Assembly (NCBI GenBank): GCA_000333815.1
Contig: CAPI01000058.1
Span: 1 to 64,000, forward strand
Direction: 5' to 3'
Length of the DNA stretch: 64,000 nucleotides
Origin: [Collinsella] massiliensis
GTDB lineage: Bacteria; Actinomycetota; Coriobacteriia; Coriobacteriales; Coriobacteriaceae
The translations under genes and the position numbers were made by a program. Positions within the stretch are counted from its first letter, which is position 1. Each line of letters begins with the position of its first letter. Below the pieces are notes generated by a model. The model was not told the DNA's origin. It saw only the letters and a list, made by a program, of their open reading frames with translations, and ran no database searches. Positions 43,605-53,927 of the stretch are shown piece by piece.

Positions 43605-44891
43605 TTACGAGGAGGTCTTCACACGGCCGGAGTGCTCGGGCGTGATCTCCATGGTCTGGAAGCGGTGCTGCATGTAGGCGTTATCGAAGTTCTTGGCGTA
43701 GAACGTCTGGACGGGGGTGGTGTCCGGGACGCCCGAGAGCCGCTCGAACCAGCAGTCGAGCGCCTGGAGCGTCATGACGCCGTTCACGAGCATGAGGATG
43801 AAGCAAACCGTGGTGAGCGAGTAGCGCAGCTTCCAGGGGATGAGGTTGATGAGCTTGAGGAGCCGCGGCAGGCAGAACTTGATCCACACGAAGCCGAGCG
43901 TGCCCCACATGCACATGAAGAGCGTCGAGGTGCGCCCGCCCGTGATGACGGCGATGGGGTCGGGGAAGAGGCCGAAGATGGTGGAGCCGCTGTAGTTCCA
44001 CGCCGTGGCGCCGAAGCCCACCTGCATGAACCACGCGGTGGCCGCCTCGAAGAGGCCGCCGATGACGGCGCTCACCAGGAAGATGATGATGGGGTTGGCG
44101 CGGTAGAAGCGGTTGAGCGCGACGGTCATGAGCAGCGCGCCGAAGCCGTAGATGGGCGAGAAGGGGCCGAAGAGCAGGCCCGCGCGGTCCTGGTAGACGC
44201 CCGGGTCGACGACGACCATGTGGTAGACGGTCTCGATGATGAGGCCGAGCACGCTGCACACCACGAAGACCCAGAATAGGTTGAAGAAGTTGAGCTCGAT
44301 GAAGCCCTTGCCCTCGGGGTCGCGCCCGAGCATGCCCTCCTTGGCTGCCTCGCGGTCGGCCAGGTCGCGGAGGTCGCGCTGCAGCTGGCGCTCCTGGCGC
44401 AGGGCTGGGTCGACCGTGACGGAGAGCGCGACGAGGATCACGAGCTGGATGGCCGGCTGGATGAGGTGCGGCCCGATGCCCTGGAGCATGACGTCGAGGA
44501 TGATCTGTGCCACGGTGAGCGCGATGAGCACATGCGACCAGCGGCCCGCGTTGCGCCGGCGGTTCCGGATCAGCGAGATGCCGAAGAAGACGAGGCAGGC
44601 ACCGTTCACGACGGCGACGACGCCCGAGAGCACCATGGTGATGACGGCGAGCGTGATGTCTCGGCTGCCGACCGAGACCTCGCTGCTGCCGGACGCGATG
44701 ACGAGCGCGATAAGGGTGATGAGCAGGGCGGTCAGCCCGACGGTGATGAGGCCGCTCAGGGTGCAGAGCAGACCGTACACCTTGACGATGAGCGGGAGCT
44801 TGCGCTGCTCCTGCGTCGTGGGCACGTTGGGGTCGAGGTCGTTTCCGGGTAGGTCGAGGTCGGGTAGCGGGTGCTTGGTGGGTTCGCTCAT
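43605..44891 (-). CDS. CmpB-type (PF06541) membrane protein, annotated ABC permease
   Basis: 428 residues. An N-terminal half with about four hydrophobic segments (starting KVYGLLCTLSGLITVGLTAL) is joined to a C-terminal domain with FFNLFWVFVVCSVLGLIIET and FGPFSPIYGFGALLM, the hallmark of the putative ABC-transporter type IV/CmpB family. No ATPase is adjacent. Function uncertain. ATG at 44891. Confidence 0.8.
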   Translation of the reverse strand: MSEPTKHPLPDLDLPGNDLDPNVPTTQEQRKLPLIVKVYGLLCTLSGLITVGLTALLITLIALVIASGSSEVSVGSRDITLAVITMVLSGVVAVVNGACLVFFGISLIRNRRRNAGRWSHVLIALTVAQIILDVMLQGIGPHLIQPAIQLVILVALSVTVDPALRQERQLQRDLRDLADREAAKEGMLGRDPEGKGFIELNFFNLFWVFVVCSVLGLIIETVYHMVVVDPGVYQDRAGLLFGPFSPIYGFGALLMTVALNRFYRANPIIIFLVSAVIGGLFEAATAWFMQVGFGATAWNYSGSTIFGLFPDPIAVITGGRTSTLFMCMWGTLGFVWIKFCLPRLLKLINLIPWKLRYSLTTVCFILMLVNGVMTLQALDCWFERLSGVPDTTPVQTFYAKNFDNAYMQHRFQTMEITPEHSGRVKTSS

Positions 44892-45092
44892 GGTGTGTCC
44901 CTTGTCTCAGAGCTAGAATCGAGTGGTATATACCCGTTATTCACGTGCGCGGGACGGATGCGTGCCCGTAGCTCGCGCGCGATGGCGTCATCGGATGGTT
45001 TATCGTGTTGACGGACGCGCCCGTTGGCCGATAATCATAAGACGTTTCATGCGTTGCAAGGTGGACGCCGTCCGCCTGGCGAAAGGGGTTCT

Positions 45093-45497
45093 ATGTCAAC
45101 CAACTGCAAGATCGTGAAGGTTCTCTGCCTGGTGCTCATGGTGCTCGGCATCGCTGCGGTCGCCCTGGGTATCGCCTCGTTCCTGGGTGCCCCCGAGATC
45201 GGCTCCGCGGCGAACGAGGGAGTCGTTCCCATCCAGGTGGCGAGCGTGGTCATGGCCGTCGCCGGCGCGTTCGAGCTCGTCGCGGGCTTCCTCGGCGCGC
45301 GGGGGGCGAACAACCCGGCGCACCTCATGTCGTTCATCGTGCTCGGCACGGTGCTGGTGATCGTGAACGCGGGCGAGGTTGCGCTCTCGGTCATGGGCGG
45401 TTCCGGCCCCGTGTGGGTGAACGCCGCGTATGCCGTGCTCGTGCTCGTCGCCGTGCTGTTCGCGGGCCGCGCCCGCCGCGAGGCGCTCGACCGCTAG
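45093..45497 (+). CDS. Small four-helix membrane protein
   Basis: 134 residues from ATG 45093 (GAAAGGGG at 45081-45088). Four hydrophobic segments at about 10-32, 45-68, 80-100 and 105-125. No family motif recognised. Followed by a strong terminator; divergent from the CmpB-like gene across a 200-bp region in which I see no further gene. Confidence 0.75.
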   Translation: MSTNCKIVKVLCLVLMVLGIAAVALGIASFLGAPEIGSAANEGVVPIQVASVVMAVAGAFELVAGFLGARGANNPAHLMSFIVLGTVLVIVNAGEVALSVMGGSGPVWVNAAYAVLVLVAVLFAGRARREALDR

Positions 45498-45540
45498 CGA
45501 ATCGCCGCGCGCCGGTCGCGCCGAAGCGGCGTCAAAGCCT

Positions 45541-45590
45541 ATAGCGCGCGAAGCCCCCGGTTCCCTAGGGTTCCGGGGGCTTCGCGCTAT
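45541..45590. terminator. Bidirectional terminator between membrane protein and DAHP synthase
   Basis: ATAGCGCG[CG]AAGCCCCCGG pairs with CCGGGGGCTTCGCGCTAT: an 18-bp stem with one 2-nt bulge and a 12-nt loop. It lies between converging genes. T runs are weak. Confidence 0.75.
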
Positions 45591-45659
45591 CTCGGGTCGA
45601 TATGATGGGGCGCCTCGCGCCGCGCGGCGACGTGCACCAAGCGCCGCGCGGCCACCGCG

Positions 45660-46688
45660 CTACAGGCGCTCGGCGAGGTCGAGGATGAGGCGCTCGGTCT
45701 TCTCCCAGCCCAGGCACGGGTCGGTGATGGACTTGCCGTACACACCGCCGTCGATGGGCTGGTTGCCGTCCTCGAGGTAGCTCTCCACCATGAAGCCGCG
45801 CACGAGCCTGCGGATCTGGTCGGAGCGGCGCATGGAATCGGCGACCTCGTGGCTGATGCGGATCTGCTCGAGCGGGCGCTTGCCGGAGTTGTCGTGGTTG
45901 CAGTCCACGATCACCGCGGGGTTGGCGAAATCGGCCTCGGTGTACTTCTCGGCCAGGCGCTCGAGGTACTCGTAGTGGTAGTTGGGGTAGTTGAGCCCGT
46001 CATCGCCGATGTAGCCGCGCAGCACCGCGTGCGCGAGCGGGTTGCCCGTGGTCTCGACCTCCCAGTTGCGGAACAGGAAGGTCTGGGGCTGCTGCGCCGC
46101 GTAGATCGAGTTGAGCATGACGCTCGTGGAGCCGCCGGTGGGGTTCTTCATGCCCACGGGCATGGGGACGCCGCTCGCCACGAGGCGGTGCTCCTGGTTC
46201 TCGACGGAGCGCGCGCCCACGGCGATGTAGCCCAGCACGTCGATGAGGTACTGGTAGTTGGTGGGGTAGAGCATCTCGTCGGCGGTGAACATGCCGGTCT
46301 CCTCGGCCACGCGCAGGTGCATGCGGCGGATGGCCTTCACGCCGCCCAGGAGGTCGGAGGGGCCCTCGGGGTCGGGGTTGTGCAGGAGCCCCTTGTAGCC
46401 GGTGCCCTTCGTGCGCGGCTTGTTGGTGTAGACGCGCGGGATGATGAAGAGGCGGTCGCGCACGCGGTCGGCGAGCGCGGCGAGGCGCGTGACGTACTCG
46501 AGCACGGAGTCCTCGCGGTCGGCGGAACACGGGCCCACGATCACGAGGCGCCGGTCGTCCTCGCCGCGCAGGATGGCCGCGACCTGCTCGTCGAACGCCG
46601 GTTTCTTCGCGGCGGTCTCGGCCGAGAGGGGCATCTCCTGGCGGATCTCCTTGGGGATGGGCAGCAGGCGCTTGAATTTCATGGACAT
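45660..46688 (-). CDS. aroG: 3-deoxy-7-phosphoheptulonate synthase, class I
   Basis: 342 residues from ATG 46688 (AGGAAC upstream on the minus strand). Catalyses the first step of the shikimate pathway from erythrose-4-phosphate and PEP. Conserved blocks: VIVGPCSADRE, PRVYTNKPRTKGTGYKGL, GARSVENQEHR, GMKNPTGG and VDCNHDNSGK. The length and residues fit the AroF/G/H type I-alpha group; feedback specificity (Phe, Tyr or Trp) cannot be read safely. No T-box or attenuator seen upstream. Confidence 0.94.
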   Translation of the reverse strand: MSMKFKRLLPIPKEIRQEMPLSAETAAKKPAFDEQVAAILRGEDDRRLVIVGPCSADREDSVLEYVTRLAALADRVRDRLFIIPRVYTNKPRTKGTGYKGLLHNPDPEGPSDLLGGVKAIRRMHLRVAEETGMFTADEMLYPTNYQYLIDVLGYIAVGARSVENQEHRLVASGVPMPVGMKNPTGGSTSVMLNSIYAAQQPQTFLFRNWEVETTGNPLAHAVLRGYIGDDGLNYPNYHYEYLERLAEKYTEADFANPAVIVDCNHDNSGKRPLEQIRISHEVADSMRRSDQIRRLVRGFMVESYLEDGNQPIDGGVYGKSITDPCLGWEKTERLILDLAERL

Positions 46689-46982
46689 GTCGGTGTTCCT
46701 ATCTTCTCTTCTCCGGTCGGTGCGGCGGGGCTCCGTGCGAGCTGCGGTCGCGCCGGCCGATGGTGCGTGATGCATCATTATGCCGCCGTCTTGCATGGAG
46801 CGGGGCATCGCTGCGCGCTCGAAACCCACTTGTTACGCGGCGCGTGGGAGGGGCTCGGATTCCCGGAGCGGATAGGAGCGCGGCCATGGCCGGCCCGGCT
46901 CGCGCTATACTCGGTGTTCACCTAAGAATCGAGGCGAGAGATGGTACGTGATGCGCGCCGCGGACGGAGCGGCGGAGAGTAC

Positions 46983-47882
46983 ATGGTTTCGGATGTCGTC
47001 CCTGCGGCGGAGCGCCCACCGTTTTGTGCGCCGGCACACACGACGGGTGTGGTATTCGAGGGCGGCGGCTTCCGCGGCCTGTATACCGAGGGCGTCTACG
47101 ACACCTGGCTCGAGCAGGGCATCTCCGCCACGCACGTGATCGGCGTCTCGGCGGGCGCGACGTTCGGCTGCAACTACAAGTCCCGCCAGGTCGGCCGCGC
47201 GCTCAGGTACAACAAGCGCTTCTGCCGCGACCCGCGCTACATGGGGCTCAAGAGCCTCATCACCACGGGGAACTTCTTCAGCCGGGACTTCGCCTTCGGG
47301 CGGCTGCCTTGGGAGTTCGACGTGTTCGATACGCCCACGTACGCGGCGAACCCCATGCGCTTCACGGGCGTCGCGACGGACGTCGAGACCGGCGAGGCCG
47401 TCTACCATGGCCTGAACGCGGGCGATACGGTCGATGTCGAATGGATGCGCGCCTCCTCCGCGATCCCCGGGCTGTCGCGCCCGGTCGAGCTCGAGGGGCG
47501 GAAGCTCCTCGACGGCGGCATGGCGGATTCGATCCCCTTCCGCTGGATGCTCGACCAGGGGTACGAGCGCTGCGTGGTGGTGTGCACCCAGCCGGCGGGG
47601 TACCGCAAGGAGCCGAACGAGCTCATGCCCGTGCTTCGCGTGCTGCTGCGGCGCTACCCGGCGCTCGTGGAGCTGCTCGCCAACCGGCACGAGCGCTACA
47701 ACGCCCAGCTCGATGAGCTCGCGGAGCTCGAGCGCGCGGGCGCGGTGTTCGTGATCCGCCCGAGCGAGTCGGTGAAGGTGCCCATCACCATCAAGGACCC
47801 CGCCGAGCTCGATCGGGTGTACGAGGTCGGCCGCCGCGACGGCGCCGCGACGCTCGACGCGCTCCGCGCCTACCTCGCCTAG
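46983..47882 (+). CDS. Patatin-like phospholipase
   Basis: 299 residues from ATG 46983 (GGAGAG upstream); ATG 46941 is a possible longer start. The oxyanion loop GGGFRGLYTEGV, nucleophile GVSAG and catalytic DGGMAD (Ser-Asp dyad) are present. No signal peptide. YjjU/RssA-like bacterial patatins hydrolyse acyl esters or phospholipids; the physiological substrate is unknown. Ends in a dispersed hairpin. Confidence 0.9.
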   Translation: MVSDVVPAAERPPFCAPAHTTGVVFEGGGFRGLYTEGVYDTWLEQGISATHVIGVSAGATFGCNYKSRQVGRALRYNKRFCRDPRYMGLKSLITTGNFFSRDFAFGRLPWEFDVFDTPTYAANPMRFTGVATDVETGEAVYHGLNAGDTVDVEWMRASSAIPGLSRPVELEGRKLLDGGMADSIPFRWMLDQGYERCVVVCTQPAGYRKEPNELMPVLRVLLRRYPALVELLANRHERYNAQLDELAELERAGAVFVIRPSESVKVPITIKDPAELDRVYEVGRRDGAATLDALRAYLA

Positions 47883-47915
47883 ATGATAAAAAGCAGACAG
47901 GCTGGTTTTTATCAT
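47883..47915. repeat. 33-bp dispersed hairpin, copy 1
   Basis: ATGATAAAAAGCAG-acagg-CTGGTTTTTATCAT: 14-bp arms with one mismatch. The loop and whole right half recur identically at 59448-59466. It begins one base after the stop of the patatin gene and likely serves as its terminator. Confidence 0.8.
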
Positions 47916-47973
47916 CTCGCTTTTGTCCGGGCGGCGCGGTAGGCTACCTGTCGAGGCAAAAGGAGGCGTTGCG

Positions 47974-49629
47974 ATGAACGAGATCAAATGCCCCAAGTGC
48001 GGGACGGTGTTCCAGGTTGATGAGCGCGGCTATGCCGACATCGTGCGGCAGGTGCGCGACGAGGAGTTCAAGCGGCAGCTCGCCGAGCGCGAGGAGCTCA
48101 TGGCGCACGAGCGCGAGCAGGCGGTGGAGCTCGCCAAGCAGCAGGCGAAGCGCGAGCTCGACCAGCAGGTCTCCGAGCGCGAGACGCAGCTCGCGGACCT
48201 GCGCGCCCAGCTCGACGCCGCGCGGCACGAGCAGGAGCTCGCGAGCGATAAGGCGGCCGCGGAGGCGCGCGAGGCGGCGCAGCAGCAGGTCGCGGAGCTG
48301 CAGCGCACCTGCGACGCGCTCCGGCACCAGCTCGAGGAGGGGCAGGCGGCGGCCAAGCTCCAGGAGGCGAGTGCCCGCGCGGAGCTGCAGGAGGGCATCT
48401 CCGCGCGCGACGCCGAGATAGCGCAGCTCAAAGCGCAGCTCGAGGCGGCGGCGAACCAGCAGCAGATGGCGCTCGATCGGGCGGGGGCGCTCGCCGAGCA
48501 GCGCTTGCAGGAGGAGCTCTCCCAGGCGCGCGCCGACGCGGCCGAGCAGCAGGCGAAGCTCCAGCGCACCGCGGACGACCTGCGCGCCCAGCTCGAAGGC
48601 CAGAAGAAGGACGCGGAGCTCGCCACGACCCGTGCCGTGGCCGCGGTGGAACGCGAGCGCGACGAGGCGCGGTCCGCGCTCGCCAGCGAGCGGGCGCTGC
48701 GCGAGAGCGAGCGCCGGCAGCTCGAGGCGGCGCACGCCCTCGAGCTCGAGCAGGAGCACAAGACGCGCGACGAGATCGTGCGCCTGCGTGACGAGGAGAT
48801 CGAGCGCCTGCGCGACATGAAGGTGCGCCTCTCCACCAAGATGGTGGGCGAGTCGCTCGAGCAGCACTGCGAGGCCGAGTTCAACAAGGTGCGCATGGGC
48901 ATGTTCCCGAACGCGTACTTCGAGAAGGACAACAAGGCGGTCGCCACGGAGGACGACGCGCGCGCCACGAAGGGCGACTTCATCTTCCGCGACTACGCCG
49001 ACGACGGCACCGAGTTCATCTCCATCATGTTCGAGATGAAGAACGAGAACGACGCGACGGCCTCGAAGCACAAGAACGAGGACTTCTTCGCGAAGCTCGA
49101 CGCGGACCGCCGGAAGAAGGGCTGCGAGTACGCGGTGCTCGTGAGCCTGCTCGAGCCGGAGAGCGACCTCTATAACGAGGGCATCGTGGACGTGAGCTAC
49201 CGCTATCCCAAGATGTACGTCATCCGCCCGCAGTTCTTCATCCCGTTCATCACGCTTTTGCGCAACGCGGCGCAGAAGGCGATCGGCTACAAGCGGGAGC
49301 TTGCCGAGCTGCGCCAGCAGAACGTCGACGTCACGAACTTCGAGAAGAAGCTCGAGGAGTTCCAGTCGGGCTTCTCCACGAACTTCGAGCGTGCGAACCG
49401 CAAGTTCAACGAGGCGATCGAGGGCATCGACAAGACGATCGGCCAGCTGCAGAAGATCAAGGACGCGCTGCTCTCGAGCGACCGCAACCTGCGCCTGGCG
49501 AACGACAAGGCGCAAGGGCTCACCATCCGCAAGCTCACGTACAAGAACCCCACCATGAAGGCGGCGTTCGAGGAGGCGCGCGAGAAGCAGGCCGAGCTCG
49601 ATGGGACGGATGGCGAAGCCGACGCGTGA
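47974..49629 (+). CDS. DUF2130 coiled-coil protein
   Basis: 551 residues from ATG 47974 (AAAAGGAGG at 47959-47967). An N-terminal zinc-finger-like CPKCG (residues 6-9) is followed by a very long Glu/Gln/Ala/Arg coiled coil (about 25-290) and a C-terminal DUF2130 domain with FEMKNEND, the ExK of a PD-(D/E)xK-like fold. Family members are cytoplasmic, possibly DNA-associated; function unknown. Confidence 0.88.
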   Translation: MNEIKCPKCGTVFQVDERGYADIVRQVRDEEFKRQLAEREELMAHEREQAVELAKQQAKRELDQQVSERETQLADLRAQLDAARHEQELASDKAAAEAREAAQQQVAELQRTCDALRHQLEEGQAAAKLQEASARAELQEGISARDAEIAQLKAQLEAAANQQQMALDRAGALAEQRLQEELSQARADAAEQQAKLQRTADDLRAQLEGQKKDAELATTRAVAAVERERDEARSALASERALRESERRQLEAAHALELEQEHKTRDEIVRLRDEEIERLRDMKVRLSTKMVGESLEQHCEAEFNKVRMGMFPNAYFEKDNKAVATEDDARATKGDFIFRDYADDGTEFISIMFEMKNENDATASKHKNEDFFAKLDADRRKKGCEYAVLVSLLEPESDLYNEGIVDVSYRYPKMYVIRPQFFIPFITLLRNAAQKAIGYKRELAELRQQNVDVTNFEKKLEEFQSGFSTNFERANRKFNEAIEGIDKTIGQLQKIKDALLSSDRNLRLANDKAQGLTIRKLTYKNPTMKAAFEEAREKQAELDGTDGEADA

Positions 49630-49694
49630 TGCGCGCCGATGCGTTCTGATACCATCCAGATGAACTGGTTGTATCGCTGTGATGGTGGTGGCAT

Positions 49695-50696
49695 ATGAAC
49701 CGGATACGACAGGTGCTGTTGGGCGGCGACCTTGACCCCAAGGTGCTCGAGCAGGCCGAGCGCTCCTCGTTCGTGCGCGTCGACAACCCGTTGCGCCAGT
49801 ACTCGTCCTTCTTCCTGCGCCTCATCATCTCCGCGGTCATCGCCACCGCCGGCGTCGCGGCGGACTCGGCGACGACGATCATCGGCGCGATGCTCGTGGC
49901 GCCGCTCATGTCGCCCATGCTGGGGACGGCGCTCGCCGTCGCCGTGGGGCGCCCGCGTCAGGCGTTCAGCACCTTCGTGCTCACGGTGCTCGGCATGGCC
50001 ATGGCGGTGATCGTGGCCATAGGCGTCACGGCGATCATCCCCGTCGATGTGGACATGAGCACGAACTCCCAGGTGCTCGCCCGCACGTCGCCTCGACTGG
50101 TCGACCTGATCATCGTGCTCGCCTCCGGTTTCGTGGCGGCGCTCGCCTCCATCCGCAGCGACATCCCCGACGCGGTGCCGGGCATCGCCATCTCGGCGTC
50201 CATCGTCCCGCCCCTCTGCGTGGTGGGCGCCGCGCTCTACGAGGGGTCGACGGCCTCCGCCCTGGGCGCCTTCCTGCTGTTCATCACGAACTACATCGCC
50301 ATCCAGGTCACGGGCGCCGCGGTGTACCTCGCGGCGGGCGTGGGCACGCGCGCGTTCTCCGTCATCGAGGGCAAGGCGCGGAACCTGTGGTATGGGGCGG
50401 TCGCACTCGGCGCCGTGATCGTGACCCTGTCGCTCGCCGCCACGAGCTTCTCGGTGGTGCACGAGGCCGATCAGCTGCGCACCGTGCAGGGCGTCGTGAC
50501 GGAATGGATCGACGGGACGGATTGGCGCATCTCGGGCTTCGACCTTGAGGACGGGGCGCTGCACGTGAGGATCGCCGGCACGGGCAGAGAGCCCAGCGTC
50601 GAGCGACTGAACCGCGAGCTTAAGGATGCCGGCGTCGAGCTCGACGAGGTCTCGCTCTCCGTGGAGGAGGAGCGTCGCGTCGTGAACAGCGACTGA
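49695..50696 (+). CDS. DUF389 (TIGR00341) membrane protein
   Basis: 333 residues. After 40 residues come about seven membrane segments, including DSATTIIGAMLVAPLMSPMLG, the family signature, and IPDAVPGIAISASIVPPLCVVG. A soluble alpha/beta domain (about 255-333) ends the protein. Probably a transporter of unknown substrate. ATG 49695. Confidence 0.88.
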   Translation: MNRIRQVLLGGDLDPKVLEQAERSSFVRVDNPLRQYSSFFLRLIISAVIATAGVAADSATTIIGAMLVAPLMSPMLGTALAVAVGRPRQAFSTFVLTVLGMAMAVIVAIGVTAIIPVDVDMSTNSQVLARTSPRLVDLIIVLASGFVAALASIRSDIPDAVPGIAISASIVPPLCVVGAALYEGSTASALGAFLLFITNYIAIQVTGAAVYLAAGVGTRAFSVIEGKARNLWYGAVALGAVIVTLSLAATSFSVVHEADQLRTVQGVVTEWIDGTDWRISGFDLEDGALHVRIAGTGREPSVERLNRELKDAGVELDEVSLSVEEERRVVNSD

Positions 50697-50825
50697 TGCC
50701 GACCGGCCGCCGGCCTTCATCGTGTTGATTGTCTACAACATGCCGCGTGACGCGGGGTGCATGCGACAATAGGCCGATCGATTCGCGCCGAGGGCCTCGG
50801 CTGCTTGAGATGGAAGGGCGTTGCC

Positions 50826-51440
50826 GTGGAATTCGTCATCCTGTACCTGCTGGTGAACATCGCGGCCGGCGCGCTCGCCTGCTTCATGGGAAAGCGCCTG
50901 TTCTACCTCATGCTCGGGGTGATCGTGTTCCTCGGCGTGTTCAACGTCGCGCTCTCCGCGACGGGCGGCGATTCGGTCGCGATCGGTGTGGCGGCGGCGC
51001 TCGGCTTGGTGGCCGCGCTGCTCTCCAAGTTCGCCTACAAGGCGGGCGTGTTCCTCGTGGGCTTCGCGGCCGGCGCGGCGCTCGGGTTCCTCGCGGGGAT
51101 GCTCGTGCCCGGGGCCGTCGCGTTCCTGTGGGCCATCATGCTCGCGGTGGGCGTGCTCGTGGGGCTTGCCGCGTTGCGGTGGTGCGACCTCTTCGTGCGC
51201 ATCGGCACGGCGTACACGGGCGCGACCTTCCTCGCCTCGAACGTGCTCGCTGCCATGCTGGCGTTCCCGCAGCTGATGGCCTGCGCCGTTCCCGGCGACG
51301 CGCTCGCGACGTTCGACGCGCTCTCGACCTACATCGGCGGCCCCTTCTCCGAGGCGTTCGCCCGCCCGATGCTCTTCGCAACGGTCATCCTGGCCATCAT
51401 CGGCGTCATCGTGCAGGGGCATACGAAGGTGAACGAGTAG
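50826..51440 (+). CDS. Polytopic membrane protein, unknown
   Basis: 204 residues from GTG 50826 (GGAAGGG upstream). Roughly seven hydrophobic segments rich in Gly/Ala/Val (VILYLLVNIAAGALACF, YLMLGVIVFLGVFNVAL), a layout like DUF4203/TMEM198 proteins. Monocistronic. No functional clue. Confidence 0.75.
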   Translation: MEFVILYLLVNIAAGALACFMGKRLFYLMLGVIVFLGVFNVALSATGGDSVAIGVAAALGLVAALLSKFAYKAGVFLVGFAAGAALGFLAGMLVPGAVAFLWAIMLAVGVLVGLAALRWCDLFVRIGTAYTGATFLASNVLAAMLAFPQLMACAVPGDALATFDALSTYIGGPFSEAFARPMLFATVILAIIGVIVQGHTKVNE

Positions 51441-51592
51441 GCAGGGCTCGCTTCACGCCCGCAGGAGACCTGCGGCACCGCGCACCCCGCCGTGCGCACG
51501 GTACCGCTCACCGCCCGAGCGCGTTCGCCCGATTGTTCCGTGCACCCTGCGGGTACGCTTCTCATACTTGTTCATACGGGGAAGGAGCTGCC

Positions 51593-52486
51593 ATGGCACA
51601 TGTCACCGAGACGTATGTGGATTACGCTGGATTCAAGACCTACTGCAAGACGTTCACGCCAGACGATCCGCAACCGGGCAAGAAACCGCTGCTCATGCTG
51701 CACGGCGGCCCCGGGGCGTGTCACAACTGCCTGCTCACGTATGCCGACATCGCGGATCGCTATGGACGCACGGTGGTGTTCTACGACCAGATCGGCTGCG
51801 GCAAGAGCGCGATCCCGCACCAGGAGGATGACTTCTACACCTGCGATCTGTGGGTGAACGAGTTCTACGCCGTGCGCGAGGCGCTCGGCCTCGACGACAT
51901 CCACCTCTTCGGCAATTCGTGGGGCGGCATGCTCGGGATGCTCTGCATGCTGCGCGACGACACGGGCGTGAACTCGTTCGTGATCAACAGCTCGCCGGTC
52001 TCCATCGATACGTGGCTCTCGGAGGCGCGGCGCCTCATCACGTTCCTCCCGCAGGAGATGCAGGATGCGCTCGAGGAGGCAGAGCGCACGGGCGACTACG
52101 AGGCGCCCGCGGCCGCGGCTGCGGCAGACGAGTACTACAAGCGCCACGTGACCGGCTGCTACGCCAAGGACCTGCCGCAGATCATGATCGATTCCAACGA
52201 GGGCACGGGCGAGTGCTACATGGTCATGCAGGGTGCGAGCGAGTTCGTGTGCACGGGCAAGCTCAAGGACTGGGACATCCGCGACGAGGTATCGCAGATC
52301 CGCGTGCCCTGCATGGCGCTGTCCGGTACGGATGACGAGGGCACGCCCTACACCATCAAGGAGCTCGTCGACCGCATTCCCGGGTGCGAATGGACGCTCA
52401 TCCAGGGCGCGCCGCACCTGGCGAACCTCACGCATCCGGACGCCTGCCTCGCCGCCGTCGAGGGATTCATCAGCAGGTTCGACTAA
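51593..52486 (+). CDS. Proline iminopeptidase-family hydrolase
   Basis: 297 residues from ATG 51593 (GAAGGAG at 51581-51587). Alpha/beta-hydrolase: oxyanion HGGPGACH (about 37-44), nucleophile GNSWGG near residue 106, Asp in SGTDDEGTP and His in GAPHLANL. The HGGPG motif and length fit the tricorn-factor F1/proline iminopeptidase group that removes N-terminal residues from peptides. No signal peptide. Confidence 0.87.
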   Translation: MAHVTETYVDYAGFKTYCKTFTPDDPQPGKKPLLMLHGGPGACHNCLLTYADIADRYGRTVVFYDQIGCGKSAIPHQEDDFYTCDLWVNEFYAVREALGLDDIHLFGNSWGGMLGMLCMLRDDTGVNSFVINSSPVSIDTWLSEARRLITFLPQEMQDALEEAERTGDYEAPAAAAAADEYYKRHVTGCYAKDLPQIMIDSNEGTGECYMVMQGASEFVCTGKLKDWDIRDEVSQIRVPCMALSGTDDEGTPYTIKELVDRIPGCEWTLIQGAPHLANLTHPDACLAAVEGFISRFD

Positions 52487-52566
52487 CCGGCGATGGTGCG
52501 GGGCGGAGCTGTGCGGCGGCGCGCGGGCCGGAGCGCGCGCAAGACATGCGAGAAAGGTGACATGTC

Positions 52567-52896
52567 ATGATCATCACCACGACGAATTCCATCGAGGGAT
52601 ACGAGATCGAGGAGTACCTGGGCATCGTTGCGGGCGAGGTCGTCGCAGGCATCAACATGTTCCGCGACATCGGTGCCGGCCTGCGCAACATGTTCGGTGG
52701 ACGTTCGGCGGGATACGAGGACGAGATGCAGCAGGCGCGCAACGAGTGCATCGCGGAGATGGGCCAGCGCGCCGAGGCGCTCGGGGCGAATGCGATCGTC
52801 GGCGCGTCGTTGGGCTACGAGACGTTCGAGGGCATGATCATGACCGTCGCCTCAGGCACCGCCGTGCGCATTCGCCAGGTGCCTACACAGCGTTGA
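52567..52896 (+). CDS. YbjQ/DUF74-family protein
   Basis: 109 residues. The pattern [20 protein letters not shown] and [14 protein letters not shown] is typical of the YbjQ (putative heavy-metal-binding) family, which forms ring-like oligomers. AGAAAGG precedes ATG 52567. Its last 14 bases overlap the convergent dehydrogenase gene. Confidence 0.9.
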   Translation: MIITTTNSIEGYEIEEYLGIVAGEVVAGINMFRDIGAGLRNMFGGRSAGYEDEMQQARNECIAEMGQRAEALGANAIVGASLGYETFEGMIMTVASGTAVRIRQVPTQR

Positions 52897-53812
52897 TGAT
52901 AGGCTCGCCCGCGCTGAGACGACGGAGGTTCTCGGCGGCGATGCGCGCGATGTTGTCGAGCACCGTGTATAGATGAAACCCGCCGGCGGCGTGCGGCGTG
53001 ATGAGCAGGTTCGGCGCATCCCAGAGCGGGTCGTCGGCGGGGAGCGGCTCGGGCACGGTCACGTCGAGCGCCGCGCCAGCGAGTTGGCCGCGCCCGAGCG
53101 CTTCGGCGAGGTCGGCCTGCACCACGAGGTCGCCCCGGCCGCCGTTCGCGAAGTACGCGCCGCGCTTGCACCGGGCGAGGAAGGCGCTATCCACGATGCC
53201 GCGCGTGGCAGGCGTGCTCGGTAGGAACGAGGCGATCACATCCGCTTGGGGCAGCAGCTCGGGCAGCTCATCCATGGTGTGGATGCGCTCGAAGCCCTCG
53301 GGCACCGCGCCCGTATGGCGCCGCACGCCCGCCACGCGCGCCCCGTGCGCCTGCGCGAGCCGGGCGAAGTGCTGCCCGATGTCGCCTGCGCCGAGCACGA
53401 GCACCCGCGCGCCCGCCATCGTGGTCACCGCGCCGCGGTCGCCCCATGCGTGGTCGCGCTGGTCGTCGCGATACCCGTCGAGATGCTTCATGAGCATGAG
53501 CACCATGGCGTATAGGTGCTCCGCGACTGCCTGGCCGTACGCGCCGACGGCGCTCGCGAGCACGCAGCCCTCCGGCACGGTGCCCGGCGCGGCGTACGCG
53601 TCGTAGCCGGCGGAGTTGAGCTGCAGGAGGCGCACCCTGCGCGCGATCGCGAGCCGCTCGGGCGGGAGGTTTCCCACGATGACGTCGGCCGAGGAGACCT
53701 GCTCGTCGGTGGCCTCGGCCGGGGAGGTGTAGGTGAACACGGAGCCGGGCGCGCCCGCCTCGAGCACGCGGCACTGCGCTTCGGTGAAGGGTGGAAGGAC
53801 GAGGATGTTCAT
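52883..53812 (-). CDS. D-2-hydroxyacid dehydrogenase
   Basis: 309 residues from ATG 53812 (GGAG upstream on the minus strand). NAD-binding [17 protein letters not shown] is near residues 137-153; catalytic Arg in NGGRGDLV, Glu in [11 protein letters not shown] and His in TPHAAGG. Reduces 2-keto acids to D-2-hydroxy acids or the reverse; substrate unknown. 3' end overlaps the YbjQ gene. Confidence 0.92.
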   Translation of the reverse strand: MNILVLPPFTEAQCRVLEAGAPGSVFTYTSPAEATDEQVSSADVIVGNLPPERLAIARRVRLLQLNSAGYDAYAAPGTVPEGCVLASAVGAYGQAVAEHLYAMVLMLMKHLDGYRDDQRDHAWGDRGAVTTMAGARVLVLGAGDIGQHFARLAQAHGARVAGVRRHTGAVPEGFERIHTMDELPELLPQADVIASFLPSTPATRGIVDSAFLARCKRGAYFANGGRGDLVVQADLAEALGRGQLAGAALDVTVPEPLPADDPLWDAPNLLITPHAAGGFHLYTVLDNIARIAAENLRRLSAGEPIINAV

Positions 53813-53927
53813 GCGTGTAGCTCCCTGCATCCGCTTCGGGACGCCTCGTTGCCTGTGATGTTGTTGGGTGCGTTTCGGGCTGCTGCCGGTCGCGCAGGTG
53901 TACCGCTCGGCAGCAGCGTGCGCGACG

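Noticed and set aside
46689-46982. Possible T-box or attenuator before the DAHP synthase gene
   Set aside because: Neither a T-box core (AGGGTGGNACCGCG-like) nor a Trp/Phe/Tyr-rich leader peptide could be found on the minus strand.
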